Source: Chloroflexota bacterium (GTDB taxonomy: Bacteria > Chloroflexota > Dormibacteria > Dormibacterales > Dormibacteraceae). Taken from it: 64,000 bases of DNA. Location of the stretch: NCBI GenBank assembly GCA_005882115.1, contig VBEG01000038.1:1-64000 (forward strand), given 5' to 3'. Of this stretch, positions 1-9,738 are shown one piece after another; the stretch's first letter is position 1, and each line of letters begins with the position of its first letter. The notes beneath the pieces are model-generated. The model worked only from the letters and a program-made list of their open reading frames with translations, was not told the origin of the DNA and searched no databases. The translations under genes were made by a program, and so were the position numbers.

Positions 1-7
1 GTCGCCA

Positions 8-418
8 TTGATCTCCGACTATGAGCGCGCCGACCGGTTCCTCAACGTCGATCTGGGGCCGTCGCTGGTCGAGACGAATCAAGCCCTGCCCGGGGTCACC
101 TCGAAGTGCACCTCGAGCCTGCCGCCCCCCTGCAAGGACGCTCTGATCGTGCTCAACAAGGCGATGATCGACGTGGACAGTGCGATCCAGAACAACCAGC
201 GCGACATTCCAGTGTGCATCGGACGTCCCGTCCAGCAGTTCAAGGACGACTGGACCGGGATGGAGCAAGGCGTCTCGCAGGCGATCAGCGGCTTCAACGA
301 GAGCAACAGGACGCTGATCATCGAGGGGCTGCAGCATTTCGTGGCGATTGCCAAGTACATGAAGCCAGACGTCGATCGCATCAACAAGGCCCAGCAGACC
401 TGCGCCAAAACGGTCTGA
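8..418 (+). CDS. hypothetical protein, possibly 5'-truncated by the window edge
   Basis: ORF in the track, coding-like composition, frame open to the window start; no family recognised. Confidence 0.5.
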   Translation: MISDYERADRFLNVDLGPSLVETNQALPGVTSKCTSSLPPPCKDALIVLNKAMIDVDSAIQNNQRDIPVCIGRPVQQFKDDWTGMEQGVSQAISGFNESNRTLIIEGLQHFVAIAKYMKPDVDRINKAQQTCAKTV

Positions 419-486
419 ACCACAAGCGCTAGATCCGGCCAGGGGCCAACACACAAAATCTAGCCCCGCAACGCGACGAGAGCCGA

Positions 487-492
487 TATAAT
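487..492 (+). promoter_or_regulatory. perfect TATAAT -10 box upstream of ftsA
   Basis: TATAAT in the intergenic region about 55 nt upstream of the ftsA TTG start; no convincing -35. Confidence 0.4.
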
Positions 493-545
493 CCCGGCAA
501 CCCGCCCTAACATCCCCACGTTCCAGGAGGCGTTTCAGCACAGTT

Positions 546-1778
546 TTGTCGCGGCGGAAGAAAACCGTCGGTCTCGACCTTGGCACCAGCCGGGTCGCGG
601 TGGTCATCGCGGAATCTGACGAGCCGGGGGCTCCCGTAAGCATCCTCGGCGTGGGCGAGAGTCCGTCCGACGGCCTGCGCAAAGGCGTGGTCGTCAACCT
701 CGAGAAAACCATTGCCTCGATCCTGGCTGCGACCGTGGCCGCGGAGCGCATGGCCGGGCAGCGGATCGAGTCGGTCGTCGTGAACGTCGGCGGCACCAAC
801 CTCTGGAGCCAGAACTCGACGGGCGTTGTCGCCGTCGCGCATCCCGACCACGAGATCGGCGAAGACGACGTCCACCGCGTGGTCGAGGCGAGTCGCGCCG
901 TCAGCATCGCGTCGGACCGCCAGGTCATCCACGTCATCCCCCGCGCCTACACCGTTGACGGGCAGGACGGCGTGAGGGACGCGGTCGGCATGACTGGTCA
1001 CCGGCTCGAGGTCGAGACCAACATCATCACCGGCGCCCAGACGGCGATCCAGAACGTCATCAAATGCGTCCATGGCGCCGGGTTCGACGTCGAAGACGTG
1101 GTGTGCGCGGGCCTCGCTGCCGGCGAGGGTGTGCTGACTCCGCAGGAGATCGAGCTCGGCGTATGTCTCGTCGAGATCGGTGCGGGGACCACCAACGTGG
1201 TCGTCTACAACGAAGGATCGGCCCGTCACGTCGCGGTGCTGCCGGTCGGCGGCAACCACGTGACAAGCGACATCGCGATCGGTCTGCGGACGACGCTCGA
1301 CGAGGCGGAGAACCTCAAGCTCAACTACGGTCACGCCCTGCCGGAGGTGATCGACCATGCAGAGAAGGTCGAGGTTCGCCAGGTCGGCGGCGATCGCATC
1401 CAGGCGCTGCCCCGCCGATTCCTGGCGGAGATCATCGGACCCCGGATGGTGGAGATCTTCCAGATGGCGCGCGAGGAAGTGCGCAAGACCGGGTTCGACC
1501 AGCTCCTGCCGGCGGGCGTCGTTGTCGCGGGAGGCGGCTCGAGATTGATGGGCACCATGGACGCGGCGCAGATGGTCTTCAACACCTCGGCGCGTCTCGG
1601 ACAGCCAATCGGTCTCGCCGGGCTCGCCGACAAAGCACATGGACCGTCGTTCGCCGTCTCGGGTGGGCTGGTCAAGTGGGGAGCGCACGCGCGCGCCCCC
1701 TACGGCACCGCGCGCCAGCCGGCCACTTTCGGCAACACGTATCAAAAAACAGTGAGGTGGCTGCGCGATTTTTTCTAG
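546..1778 (+). CDS. ftsA: cell division protein FtsA (actin-like ATPase), TTG start
   Basis: VGLDLGTSRVAVVI phosphate motif, LVEIGAGTTNVVVY, VVAGGGSRLMG; directly upstream of ftsZ. Confidence 0.9.
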   Translation: MSRRKKTVGLDLGTSRVAVVIAESDEPGAPVSILGVGESPSDGLRKGVVVNLEKTIASILAATVAAERMAGQRIESVVVNVGGTNLWSQNSTGVVAVAHPDHEIGEDDVHRVVEASRAVSIASDRQVIHVIPRAYTVDGQDGVRDAVGMTGHRLEVETNIITGAQTAIQNVIKCVHGAGFDVEDVVCAGLAAGEGVLTPQEIELGVCLVEIGAGTTNVVVYNEGSARHVAVLPVGGNHVTSDIAIGLRTTLDEAENLKLNYGHALPEVIDHAEKVEVRQVGGDRIQALPRRFLAEIIGPRMVEIFQMAREEVRKTGFDQLLPAGVVVAGGGSRLMGTMDAAQMVFNTSARLGQPIGLAGLADKAHGPSFAVSGGLVKWGAHARAPYGTARQPATFGNTYQKTVRWLRDFF

Positions 1779-1809
1779 AGAACACACCAAAAACCAGCTT
1801 GAGCTCGCC

Positions 1810-2913
1810 ATGGCAAAAGCAAATTCGAAGGAGGATCACCTGATCGTCATGACGAAAGAAAGCGAGTTGCACGAGGGGCGAGCGCGGATCAAAGTCGTCG
1901 GCTGCGGTGGCGGCGGCGGCAATGCCGTCAATCGCATGATCTCAAAGGCGCTGAAGGTCCAGTTCATCGCGGTCAACACGGACAAGCAGGCGCTCGAGCG
2001 CTGCCAGGCCGATGTCAAAGTTCAGATCGGCAACAAGGTCACACGCGGCCTCGGCGCCGGCGGTGACTGGACGCGCGGCCGCGACGCCGCGGACGAGAGC
2101 CGAACGGAACTGGGTGCGGTCGTCCAGGACTCCGATATGGTGTTCATCACCGCGGGCATGGGCGGTGGCACGGGCACCGGGTCGGCTTCCATCGTGGCCG
2201 AGATGGCCAAGGAAGCGGGCGCGCTGACCATCGGCGTGGTCACGCGGCCGTTCGGATTCGAGGGCCGCATCCGCAACGACACCGCCGAGGAGGGCATCAA
2301 GGCCCTGCGCGGCCAGGTCGATGCGCTGATCGTCATCCCCAACGACAGGCTGGCGCAGGTCGCCAGCTCGAAGACCACGCTCGAGGAAGCCTTCCGGATG
2401 GCCGACGATGTGCTGCGCCAGGGCGTGCAGGGCATCTCCGACCTGGTCACCCAGCCCGGCGTGATCAACCTCGACTTCGCCGACGTGAAGGCGATCATGG
2501 AGAACGCGGGTGAGGCGCTGATGGGCATCGGCCACGGGGCCGGCGACTCGCGCGCCGAGGACGCCGCGAAGCAGGCGGTTTCCAGCCCGTTGCTCGAGAC
2601 GTCCATCGACGGCGCCAAGGGCATCCTGTTCAACATCACAGCCGGCAAAGACATCACGCTGCAGGAAGTCCAGAAGGCGGCGGAGATCGTCCGCGCGGCG
2701 GCCGACCCCGGCGCCAACATCATCTTCGGCGTCGTCCGCGACGACACCATGGCGGGCGAGATCAAGATCACCGTCATCGCCACCGGCTTCGGCGGCAAGA
2801 CCCAGCAGGAAGCAAGGCAGGAGACGGCGCGTCGTACGATCGATCGGCCCGAGCTTGGTCTCGAAGAGCTCGGCGACATCAACATCCCCGCGTTTTTGCG
2901 GAACCGGATGTAG
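1810..2913 (+). CDS. ftsZ: cell division protein FtsZ
   Basis: GMGGGTGTGSA tubulin signature, IKVVGCGGGGGNAVNRM N-terminus, conserved C-terminal tail PAFLRNRM. Confidence 0.97.
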   Translation: MAKANSKEDHLIVMTKESELHEGRARIKVVGCGGGGGNAVNRMISKALKVQFIAVNTDKQALERCQADVKVQIGNKVTRGLGAGGDWTRGRDAADESRTELGAVVQDSDMVFITAGMGGGTGTGSASIVAEMAKEAGALTIGVVTRPFGFEGRIRNDTAEEGIKALRGQVDALIVIPNDRLAQVASSKTTLEEAFRMADDVLRQGVQGISDLVTQPGVINLDFADVKAIMENAGEALMGIGHGAGDSRAEDAAKQAVSSPLLETSIDGAKGILFNITAGKDITLQEVQKAAEIVRAAADPGANIIFGVVRDDTMAGEIKITVIATGFGGKTQQEARQETARRTIDRPELGLEELGDINIPAFLRNRM

Positions 2914-2931
2914 TCACCCAAGGAGATTTGG

Positions 2932-3393
2932 TTGCGCTGTCCGTACTGCGGTCACCACGACCTGAAGGTGGTCGACTCCCGCGACTCGGAGGTCGGGGAG
3001 GCGATTCGCCGGAGGCGCGAGTGCCTGCAGTGTGGGCAGCGCTTCACCACTTACGAGCGGATTGAGACCGTCCCGTTCTTCGTCACGAAGAAGGACGGGC
3101 GGCGGGAGGACTTCGACCCCCAGAAGCTTTTCACGGGCCTGAAGAAGGCGACAGAGAAGCGAGACATCTCGCCGGAGCGTCTGCGCGCCATCGTCGACGA
3201 CATCGAAGCGGAATTGCGACGCTCGGGCCGGGTCGAGATCCCGAGCGGCGAGATCGGCGAGATGGTGATGGTGCGGCTTCGCGACCTGGACGAGGTCGCC
3301 TATATCCGCTTCGCCTCTGTTTACCGTGAATTCATGGACCTCCAGCAGGTCAAACGAGAGATCGAACAGGTACTCAGCTCCAGACGTTCGTAA
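2932..3393 (+). CDS. nrdR: transcriptional repressor NrdR, TTG start
   Basis: MRCPYCGHHDLKVVDSR zinc ribbon and ATP-cone domain. Confidence 0.95.
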   Translation: MRCPYCGHHDLKVVDSRDSEVGEAIRRRRECLQCGQRFTTYERIETVPFFVTKKDGRREDFDPQKLFTGLKKATEKRDISPERLRAIVDDIEAELRRSGRVEIPSGEIGEMVMVRLRDLDEVAYIRFASVYREFMDLQQVKREIEQVLSSRRS

Positions 3394-3403
3394 CCTTCAC
3401 AGC

Positions 3404-4111
3404 GTGAAGACGATCCCGGCGGCCCTTCATGTGCCCGAGCTTGCCGACGAACCGGGCCTCATCCACGGCTTCTCGACCACGCTCCTGGGATCGGTTGGCC
3501 TGACACATGCGGCTGACAAGGAGCCGGTGCTGGCAGCGCGCCGGACCTTCATGCAGGTCATGCAGGTCGAAGATCGAGCCCTGACCACCGCCGGCGCCGT
3601 CCATGGCAAGGCGGTCGCGCGGATCGAGGACCCCCGATCAATCGTCAACGGCGTCGATGCGATGGTCACCGACCGCCGCAACGTCGTGCTGTTCACCACG
3701 CACGCTGATTGCTACCCGATCGTGCTCTGGGACCTCGACAAGAAGGCGGCGGGACTGGTCCACGCCGGTTGGCGCGGAACACAGGCCGGCGTCGCGACCG
3801 CGGCGGTCGAATGCATGCGCGACGCGTACGGCTGCGAGCACATAGTCGCTGGGATCGGACCCGGTATCTGCGCCCGCTGCTATGAGGTCGGTCCGGAGTT
3901 CGAGTCGAGGTTCGAGTCGCGATTCTTGCGGCAGGGCGCAGGCGACAGGCTGCTCCTGGACCTCGTGGCGGCGAACCGTGCTCAGCTCGAAGACGCCGGC
4001 GTCGGGGCGGTTTACCACATCGGTATCTGCACGAAAGAGAGCTACCTGTTTCCCTCGCACCGCCGCCACCCCGACGGCAAGCGATTCGGTGCGATCGTCG
4101 CTTTGCGGTGA
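3404..4111 (+). CDS. pgeF: peptidoglycan editing factor PgeF / laccase-domain protein
   Basis: TTHADCYPIVLWD, VHAGWRGTQAGV, GIGPGICARCYEVG; GTG start chosen after the nrdR stop. Confidence 0.85.
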   Translation: MKTIPAALHVPELADEPGLIHGFSTTLLGSVGLTHAADKEPVLAARRTFMQVMQVEDRALTTAGAVHGKAVARIEDPRSIVNGVDAMVTDRRNVVLFTTHADCYPIVLWDLDKKAAGLVHAGWRGTQAGVATAAVECMRDAYGCEHIVAGIGPGICARCYEVGPEFESRFESRFLRQGAGDRLLLDLVAANRAQLEDAGVGAVYHIGICTKESYLFPSHRRHPDGKRFGAIVALR

Positions 4112-4749
4112 CGATCGAAGAGAATCTCCGGACGGTCCGCCAGCGTATCGAGCGCGCGGGCGGTAACCCCAGCGAGATCAAGATCGTCGCCGTGACCAAG
4201 GGCTTTGGTCCCGAGGTTTGCCGTCAGGCCATCGCAACCGGCCTGAAGACCCTTGGTGAGAACCGCGTTCAAGAGGCGCTTCAGAAGATGGATGCCGTTG
4301 ACGGCGCGGAGTGGCATCTCCTCGGCCACCTCCAGACCAACAAAGTGCGCCACGCCGCGGGCCGGTTCACATTGATCCAGTCGGTCGACTCGAGCCGCAT
4401 CGCCGAGGCGATCGCGGCCATCGACGCGGCGCAGCCCGTGCTGGTCGAGGTCAACGTCGCGCACGAGACCCAGAAGACAGGGGTGGATCCCACCAGGGCG
4501 GCTTCCATGATCGACGAGGTGGCGGAGATGCTCGACCTGAGGGGGCTCATGGCGATGGGCCCGACCAGCGGAGATCCAACGACGGCGTTTACGGAGCTGC
4601 GCACCTTGCGTGACGACGCTGAGCAGCGCCTGGGAAAGGCGCTCCCTATCCTTTCTATGGGTATGAGCGGAGACTTCGAGGCAGCGGTGAAGGCGGGCAG
4701 CACGATGTTGCGGCTTGGTGAAGCCCTTTTCGGTCCGCGGCCGGCCTGA
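4108..4749 (+). CDS. yggS: YggS/PLPBP family pyridoxal phosphate homeostasis protein
   Basis: KIVAVTKGF PLP lysine, LGENRVQEAL, WHLLGHLQTNKVR; GTGA overlap with upstream gene. Confidence 0.9.
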   Translation: MTIEENLRTVRQRIERAGGNPSEIKIVAVTKGFGPEVCRQAIATGLKTLGENRVQEALQKMDAVDGAEWHLLGHLQTNKVRHAAGRFTLIQSVDSSRIAEAIAAIDAAQPVLVEVNVAHETQKTGVDPTRAASMIDEVAEMLDLRGLMAMGPTSGDPTTAFTELRTLRDDAEQRLGKALPILSMGMSGDFEAAVKAGSTMLRLGEALFGPRPA

Positions 4750-5000
4750 TGGGCATTGTCGCGGCGCTCCTGATCAACCTGCTCTACGCGTTCATCATCG
4801 TGATGTTCGTGCGGATCATCTTTTCGTGGATCAGCCCTTACCCGACCAACGCCGTCACACGCCTTGCGTATCGGCTTACCGAGCCGGTCCTGGCTCCCAT
4901 CCGGCGGTGGCTGCCGCCGATGTCGGGCTTCGACTTCTCGCCCATGGTCGTCATGCTCGGCGCCTACCTTCTGATCTCGATCCTGAGAAACATCGCCTGA
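4749..5000 (+). CDS. YggT family membrane protein
   Basis: Two hydrophobic segments; RIIFSWISPYPTN and PVLAPIRRWLPP. Confidence 0.85.
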   Translation: MGIVAALLINLLYAFIIVMFVRIIFSWISPYPTNAVTRLAYRLTEPVLAPIRRWLPPMSGFDFSPMVVMLGAYLLISILRNIA

Positions 5001-5004
5001 CCTG

Positions 5005-7845
5005 ATGTTCGAAAAGGTCGAGCAAAGGGTCAGCTTCCCTGACCTGGAAAAACAGCTAATGGCGCGCTGGAAGGAGGAAGAGACCTTCCAGAGATCGCTC
5101 GACATGAGGCAGGGCCAAAAGCGGTTCGTCTTCTACGAGGGCCCGCCGACGGCCAACGGAAAACCGGCCACCCACCACATCCTCGCGCGTGCGTTCAAAG
5201 ACCTCTTCGGCCGCTACAAGACGATGAAGGGCTTCTACGTGGAACGCAAGGCGGGATGGGACACACACGGCCTACCCGTCGAGATCGAGGTCGAGAAGAA
5301 GCTGAATATCTCGGGCAAGTTCGAGATCGAGAACGAAATCGGAGTCGAGAAGTTCAACGAGCTCTGCCGGCAGAGCGTCTACGAGTACGTCGAGGACTGG
5401 AGGGTCTTCAGCGAGCGGATGGCGTTCTGGCAGGACTACGACAACGCCTACTGGACGCTCACGTCCGACTACATCCAGTCGGTCTGGTGGGCGCTCAGCG
5501 AGATGTGGAAGCAGGAGCTGATCTACAAGGGCTTTCGGGTGGCGCCCTACTGCACGCGCTGCGCCACGCCGCTTTCGAGCCACGAGCTTGCGCAGGGCTA
5601 CCGCGACAACGTGCCCGATCCGAGCGTCTACATCCGGTTCCGCTTGAAAAAGGATCCCAGCACCTCGATCCTTGCCTGGACGACGACCCCGTGGACGCTC
5701 CCCGGCAACGTCGCGCTCGCGGTCGACAACGACATCGACTACATCAAGGTCAAAGAAGGCGACGAGTACCTGATCGTGGCCGAGGCTCTGTTGACCTTGC
5801 TCAAGGAGTCGCCCGAGGTCGTCGAGCGGATGAAGGGTCGGGACCTGGTCGGCCTCGAGTACGAGCCTCTCTACCCATACTCAGTACCCGAAGAAGGACG
5901 CGCCCACTACGTGGTCGACGCGGACTTCGTCTCGACGGACGAAGGAACCGGGGTCGTGCACACATCGGCCCTCTATGGCGTCGACGACTTGCGCCTCTGC
6001 CAGGAAAAGGGCATCCCGTTCAAGCACACCGTCGGCCTCGATGGGAAGTTCCTGCCTTACGTCGAGAAGTTCGCCGGTCTTCACGTCAAGGAAGCCGACC
6101 CGCTCATCACCGACGACCTCAAGGAGCGAGGGCTCCTCTACAAGGCGGAGACCATCCTGCACACCTATCCGTTCTGCTGGCGCTGTGGCACTCCACTGAT
6201 CTACTACGCGCTGGATGCTTGGTACATCCGGACTACCGCGCGGCGCGAGGAACTGATCGCCAACAACAACGCGACCAACTGGGTGCCCGAGCACATCAAG
6301 ACGGGTCGCATGGGTGACTGGCTCAAGAACAACATCGACTGGCAGTTCTCCCGCAGCCGCTTCTGGGGCACGCCGGTGCCGATCTGGATTTGCGAAGGCT
6401 GCGATGCCCAGCGCATCGTCAGCTCCGCCGCGGAGCTTGGCCTGAAGGAAGACGCCGACCTCCACCGACCGTACATCGACGCGGTCACCCTTCCTTGCGA
6501 CAAATGCGGCGGCGTGATGCGCCGTGTGCCGGAAGTCGTGGATACCTGGTTCGACTCGGGCTCGATGCCGTTCGCCCAGCGCGGCTATCCACGCGATGGC
6601 AAGGAGCTCTTCGAGGAAACGTTCCCGGCCGACTTCATCTCCGAGGCAGTCGACCAGACGCGCGGGTGGTTCTACACGTTGCTGGCGATCTCTACGCTGC
6701 TGTTCAAGCAGAACTCCTACCGCAACGTGATCTGTCTTGGCCACGTCGTCGACCCGAAGGGCAAGAAGGCTTCGAAATCGCGCGGCAACGTGCTCGACCC
6801 GAACTACCTCTTCGACACCTTTGGCTCGGACGCGGTGCGCTGGTACTTCTACACGTCGACGCAGGTGGGCGAGAACTACCGCACCGGCGACGCAGCGCTG
6901 CGCGAAACGGTGCAGCAGTTCTTCATCCCGCTGTGGAACTGCTACTCGTTCTTCGTCACCTACGCGCGGCTGGATGACTTCGACCCGGGAAAGCAACCGG
7001 TTCCGATCGGGGAGCGCCACGTGCTCGACCGCTGGCTGCTGTCGAAGCTCAGCGGTCTCGTGGCGGACGTCAACGTGGGCCTCGATGCATACGACGCCGT
7101 CGAGCCCGCGCGCCGCATCCAGCGCTTCGTCGACGACCTCTCGAACTGGTACATCCGACGGTCGCGGCGGCGGTTCTGGAAGTCGCAATCCGACCGCGAC
7201 AAGCTCTCCGCGTACCAGACGCTCTACGAAGCGCTGCGCACGGTGTCCGCGTTGATGGCGCCGTTCGCGCCGTTCGTGGCGGACGCGATCTACCGCAACC
7301 TGTCGTCGGACAGGTCGGTGCACCTGGTGGATTTTCCTCAGCTGGCCACGGCGCCCGACGCCCAGGTCGAGGCGGATATGTTGCGGGCTAGGCAGGCAGT
7401 CGAGGCCGGCCTTGCGGCGCGGGACGCCACGCGATTAAAGGTTCGGCAACCGCTCGCAGGGATCGCCCTGCCGGGCGACGATCTGCCGGAGGACATCGCT
7501 GGCATCGTCCGCGACGAGCTGAACGTGAAGCGCGTGACGTTTGGCGCGCCGCAGGTCGAGTTGGACACCGTGGTCACTGAGGAACTCAAGCTAGAGGGCC
7601 TTGCTCGTGAAGTGGTGCGGGTCATCCAGGATCGGCGGAAGAAGCTCGGTCTCAACGTCGAGGATCGCATCGAAACGCGCTACGACGCCGATGGAATGCT
7701 CGCTCGCGCGCTGCAGCGCCACGCCGACTACGTCAAGACAGAGACGCTGTCCGTCACACTCTCGCAAGGGCGCGACGACGGATTCGACGGCCAGCAGATG
7801 ATGATCGAGGGAGAACAGATCTGGATCGGACTCAAACGAAGCTGA
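5005..7845 (+). CDS. ileS: isoleucyl-tRNA synthetase, type 2-like
   Basis: YEGPPTANGKPATHHILAR, GWDTHGLPVEIEVEKKL, KKASKSRGN. Confidence 0.95.
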   Translation: MFEKVEQRVSFPDLEKQLMARWKEEETFQRSLDMRQGQKRFVFYEGPPTANGKPATHHILARAFKDLFGRYKTMKGFYVERKAGWDTHGLPVEIEVEKKLNISGKFEIENEIGVEKFNELCRQSVYEYVEDWRVFSERMAFWQDYDNAYWTLTSDYIQSVWWALSEMWKQELIYKGFRVAPYCTRCATPLSSHELAQGYRDNVPDPSVYIRFRLKKDPSTSILAWTTTPWTLPGNVALAVDNDIDYIKVKEGDEYLIVAEALLTLLKESPEVVERMKGRDLVGLEYEPLYPYSVPEEGRAHYVVDADFVSTDEGTGVVHTSALYGVDDLRLCQEKGIPFKHTVGLDGKFLPYVEKFAGLHVKEADPLITDDLKERGLLYKAETILHTYPFCWRCGTPLIYYALDAWYIRTTARREELIANNNATNWVPEHIKTGRMGDWLKNNIDWQFSRSRFWGTPVPIWICEGCDAQRIVSSAAELGLKEDADLHRPYIDAVTLPCDKCGGVMRRVPEVVDTWFDSGSMPFAQRGYPRDGKELFEETFPADFISEAVDQTRGWFYTLLAISTLLFKQNSYRNVICLGHVVDPKGKKASKSRGNVLDPNYLFDTFGSDAVRWYFYTSTQVGENYRTGDAALRETVQQFFIPLWNCYSFFVTYARLDDFDPGKQPVPIGERHVLDRWLLSKLSGLVADVNVGLDAYDAVEPARRIQRFVDDLSNWYIRRSRRRFWKSQSDRDKLSAYQTLYEALRTVSALMAPFAPFVADAIYRNLSSDRSVHLVDFPQLATAPDAQVEADMLRARQAVEAGLAARDATRLKVRQPLAGIALPGDDLPEDIAGIVRDELNVKRVTFGAPQVELDTVVTEELKLEGLAREVVRVIQDRRKKLGLNVEDRIETRYDADGMLARALQRHADYVKTETLSVTLSQGRDDGFDGQQMMIEGEQIWIGLKRS

Positions 7846-8294
7846 CCACCGCGCGGATCGTCTTCGTGCTCGTGACGGCCGCTGTCTTCATCGTGGATCG
7901 GGTGACCAAGAACCTGGTCGCGTCGCAGATCGAATACGGCAGCGAGGTCGCGATAGTCGACCATCTCGTCGGCATCACCAACCTTCGCAACTCAGGCGCG
8001 GCGTTCGGTTTCGCGCCGGCAGGCGCGGGCCTGTTTCTCATCGCATCGGTTCTCGTCGCCATCGGCCTTGCGGTCTACGTCCTACGCAATCCGGGCGACC
8101 AGTGGAGCTTCGGCGTGCTCGGGCTCATCATGGGCGGCACCGTCGGCAACGGGTTCGACCGCATCGTGCACGGCACGGTGACCGACTTCATCAACTTCCA
8201 CTTCTGGCCTGTCTTCAATCTCGCGGACTCGGCGATCACGGTCGGCGTCGTGCTGCTGATCGCCAGCTATCTGATACGAAGACCCACCAGCTGA
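7842..8294 (+). CDS. lspA: lipoprotein signal peptidase LspA; possible CTG start at 7842 overlapping the ileS stop, track GTG start at 7866
   Basis: VDRVTK, NSGAAFGF, GNGFDRIVHGTVTDFINFHFWPVFNLADSAI catalytic Asp motifs. Confidence 0.88.
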   Translation: MTTARIVFVLVTAAVFIVDRVTKNLVASQIEYGSEVAIVDHLVGITNLRNSGAAFGFAPAGAGLFLIASVLVAIGLAVYVLRNPGDQWSFGVLGLIMGGTVGNGFDRIVHGTVTDFINFHFWPVFNLADSAITVGVVLLIASYLIRRPTS

Positions 8295-9169
8295 TCGCTG
8301 CCAGCGCGGCGCCAAGGCTCGATCGATTCCTTGCCGAGCACGCTCCCGAGCTGAGCCGTTCGGCGGCGGCGCGGTTGATCAAGGGTCACCTCGCCTTGTT
8401 GAACGGCCATCCCGCCGACCCGGCGGACCGCGTGGCTGTGGGAGACGTCGTCGATTTCGAGATACCTGAGGCGTACGCGGCGGAGCCAGGGGCGGAGGAG
8501 ATCCCGCTCGTCATCATCTATGAGGACGAAGACATGGCCGTCATTGACAAGCCCGCGGGGATGGTCGTCCACCCGGCGCCTGGGCACTACAGCGGGACCC
8601 TGGTCCATGCACTTCTGGGCAGGGGCGGCGCGTGGTCGGCGGTCGGCGGCGCCGCACGGCCCGGCGTCGTGCATCGTCTCGACAAGGGAACCTCCGGGCT
8701 AATCGTTGTCGCCCGAAATGACAGCAGTCACCGGGCGCTGTCGGCGCAGCTGAGCGATCGCACTCTAAGCCGGGCCTATCTCGCGATCGTGCGCGGCCGC
8801 GTGCGAGACGAGGCCGGAGAGCTCGAGGGGCCGATCGGCCGTCATCCTCGCGAGCGCAAGCGCATGGCCGTGGTCGCGGGCGGTAGGTTTGCTCGCACCC
8901 GCTACCAGGTCGTCGACAGGAAGCGAAGCCATACGCTGTTGCGCTGTGACCTCGACACCGGTCGCACGCACCAGATCCGCGTCCATCTCGCCACGCTCGG
9001 CTATCCCGTCGCGGGCGACGCCGAGTACGGTGGCAGCGAGCGGGGCGCGGGGCGTCCGATGCTTCACGCCTGGCGTCTGCATCTCCGCCACCCGCGCACA
9101 GGCCGCGAGATGACATTCGAAGCTCCTCCGCCGGTCGACTTCGCCGCCTTCTGGTCCTCCATTCCGTGA
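8291..9169 (+). CDS. rluD: RluD-family pseudouridine synthase (S4 plus catalytic domain); start inferred as CTG at 8291
   Basis: S4 domain RLDRFLAEHAPELSRSAAARLIK, catalytic HRLDKGTSGL, RTHQIRVH; no ATG/GTG/TTG near the domain start. Confidence 0.88.
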   Translation: MIAASAAPRLDRFLAEHAPELSRSAAARLIKGHLALLNGHPADPADRVAVGDVVDFEIPEAYAAEPGAEEIPLVIIYEDEDMAVIDKPAGMVVHPAPGHYSGTLVHALLGRGGAWSAVGGAARPGVVHRLDKGTSGLIVVARNDSSHRALSAQLSDRTLSRAYLAIVRGRVRDEAGELEGPIGRHPRERKRMAVVAGGRFARTRYQVVDRKRSHTLLRCDLDTGRTHQIRVHLATLGYPVAGDAEYGGSERGAGRPMLHAWRLHLRHPRTGREMTFEAPPPVDFAAFWSSIP

Positions 9170-9735
9170 AGCGCGGCCAGCTGATCGTGATCTCCGGACC
9201 TTCGGGCGTGGGCAAGGACACCTTGATCCGGCGGCTGCTCGAGCTGGATCGCAGTCTTGTCTATTCCGTGTCGGGGACGACGCGGCAGCCCAGACCGGGC
9301 GAGAAGCCAGACCAGAACTACACCTTCCTCACCCGTGGGCAGTTCGAAGACCTCGTCGCGAAGGGCGCATTCCTCGAGCACGCCACCTACAACGGCAATC
9401 TTTACGGCACCTTCCGCGATCGTGTCGAGCGTGCGCTGACAGGCGGCCGCGACCTCGTGCTCAAGATCGACGTGCAAGGCGCTGAACAGGTCCGCGGGCT
9501 GCTGCCCGACGCGATCTTCATCTTCGTGGTCGCGCCGTCCGAGCAAGAGCTGGAACGCCGCCAGGTCGAACGTGGAAGCGAGTCGGACCAGGAGCTTGCG
9601 TCGCGCCGCCAGATCGCGCATCGCGAGATGACATACGCCGCCGAGTACCAGCACGTGGTGACGAACGACGACGTCGAGACCGCGGTCAAGGAGATCCTCG
9701 AAATCATCCAGCGCGCGCGAGAGCGGCAAACTTAG
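9166..9735 (+). CDS. gmk: guanylate kinase
   Basis: ISGPSGVGKDTLI P-loop, SVSGTTRQPRPGE. Confidence 0.95.
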   Translation: MKRGQLIVISGPSGVGKDTLIRRLLELDRSLVYSVSGTTRQPRPGEKPDQNYTFLTRGQFEDLVAKGAFLEHATYNGNLYGTFRDRVERALTGGRDLVLKIDVQGAEQVRGLLPDAIFIFVVAPSEQELERRQVERGSESDQELASRRQIAHREMTYAAEYQHVVTNDDVETAVKEILEIIQRARERQT

Positions 9736-9738
9736 CCC

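Noticed and set aside
507-1811. Long minus-strand ORF opposite ftsA, and similar shadow ORFs opposite ileS, dnaK, pyrG, glyA and atpA
   Set aside because: High-GC third-position bias yields long antisense ORFs; the plus-strand genes are recognised families and the antisense products have biased, non-family composition
3895-3930. Tandem duplication in pgeF (GAGTTCGAGTCGAGGTTCGAGTCG)
   Set aside because: Short in-frame ESRFESRF duplication in a non-catalytic loop; ordinary variation
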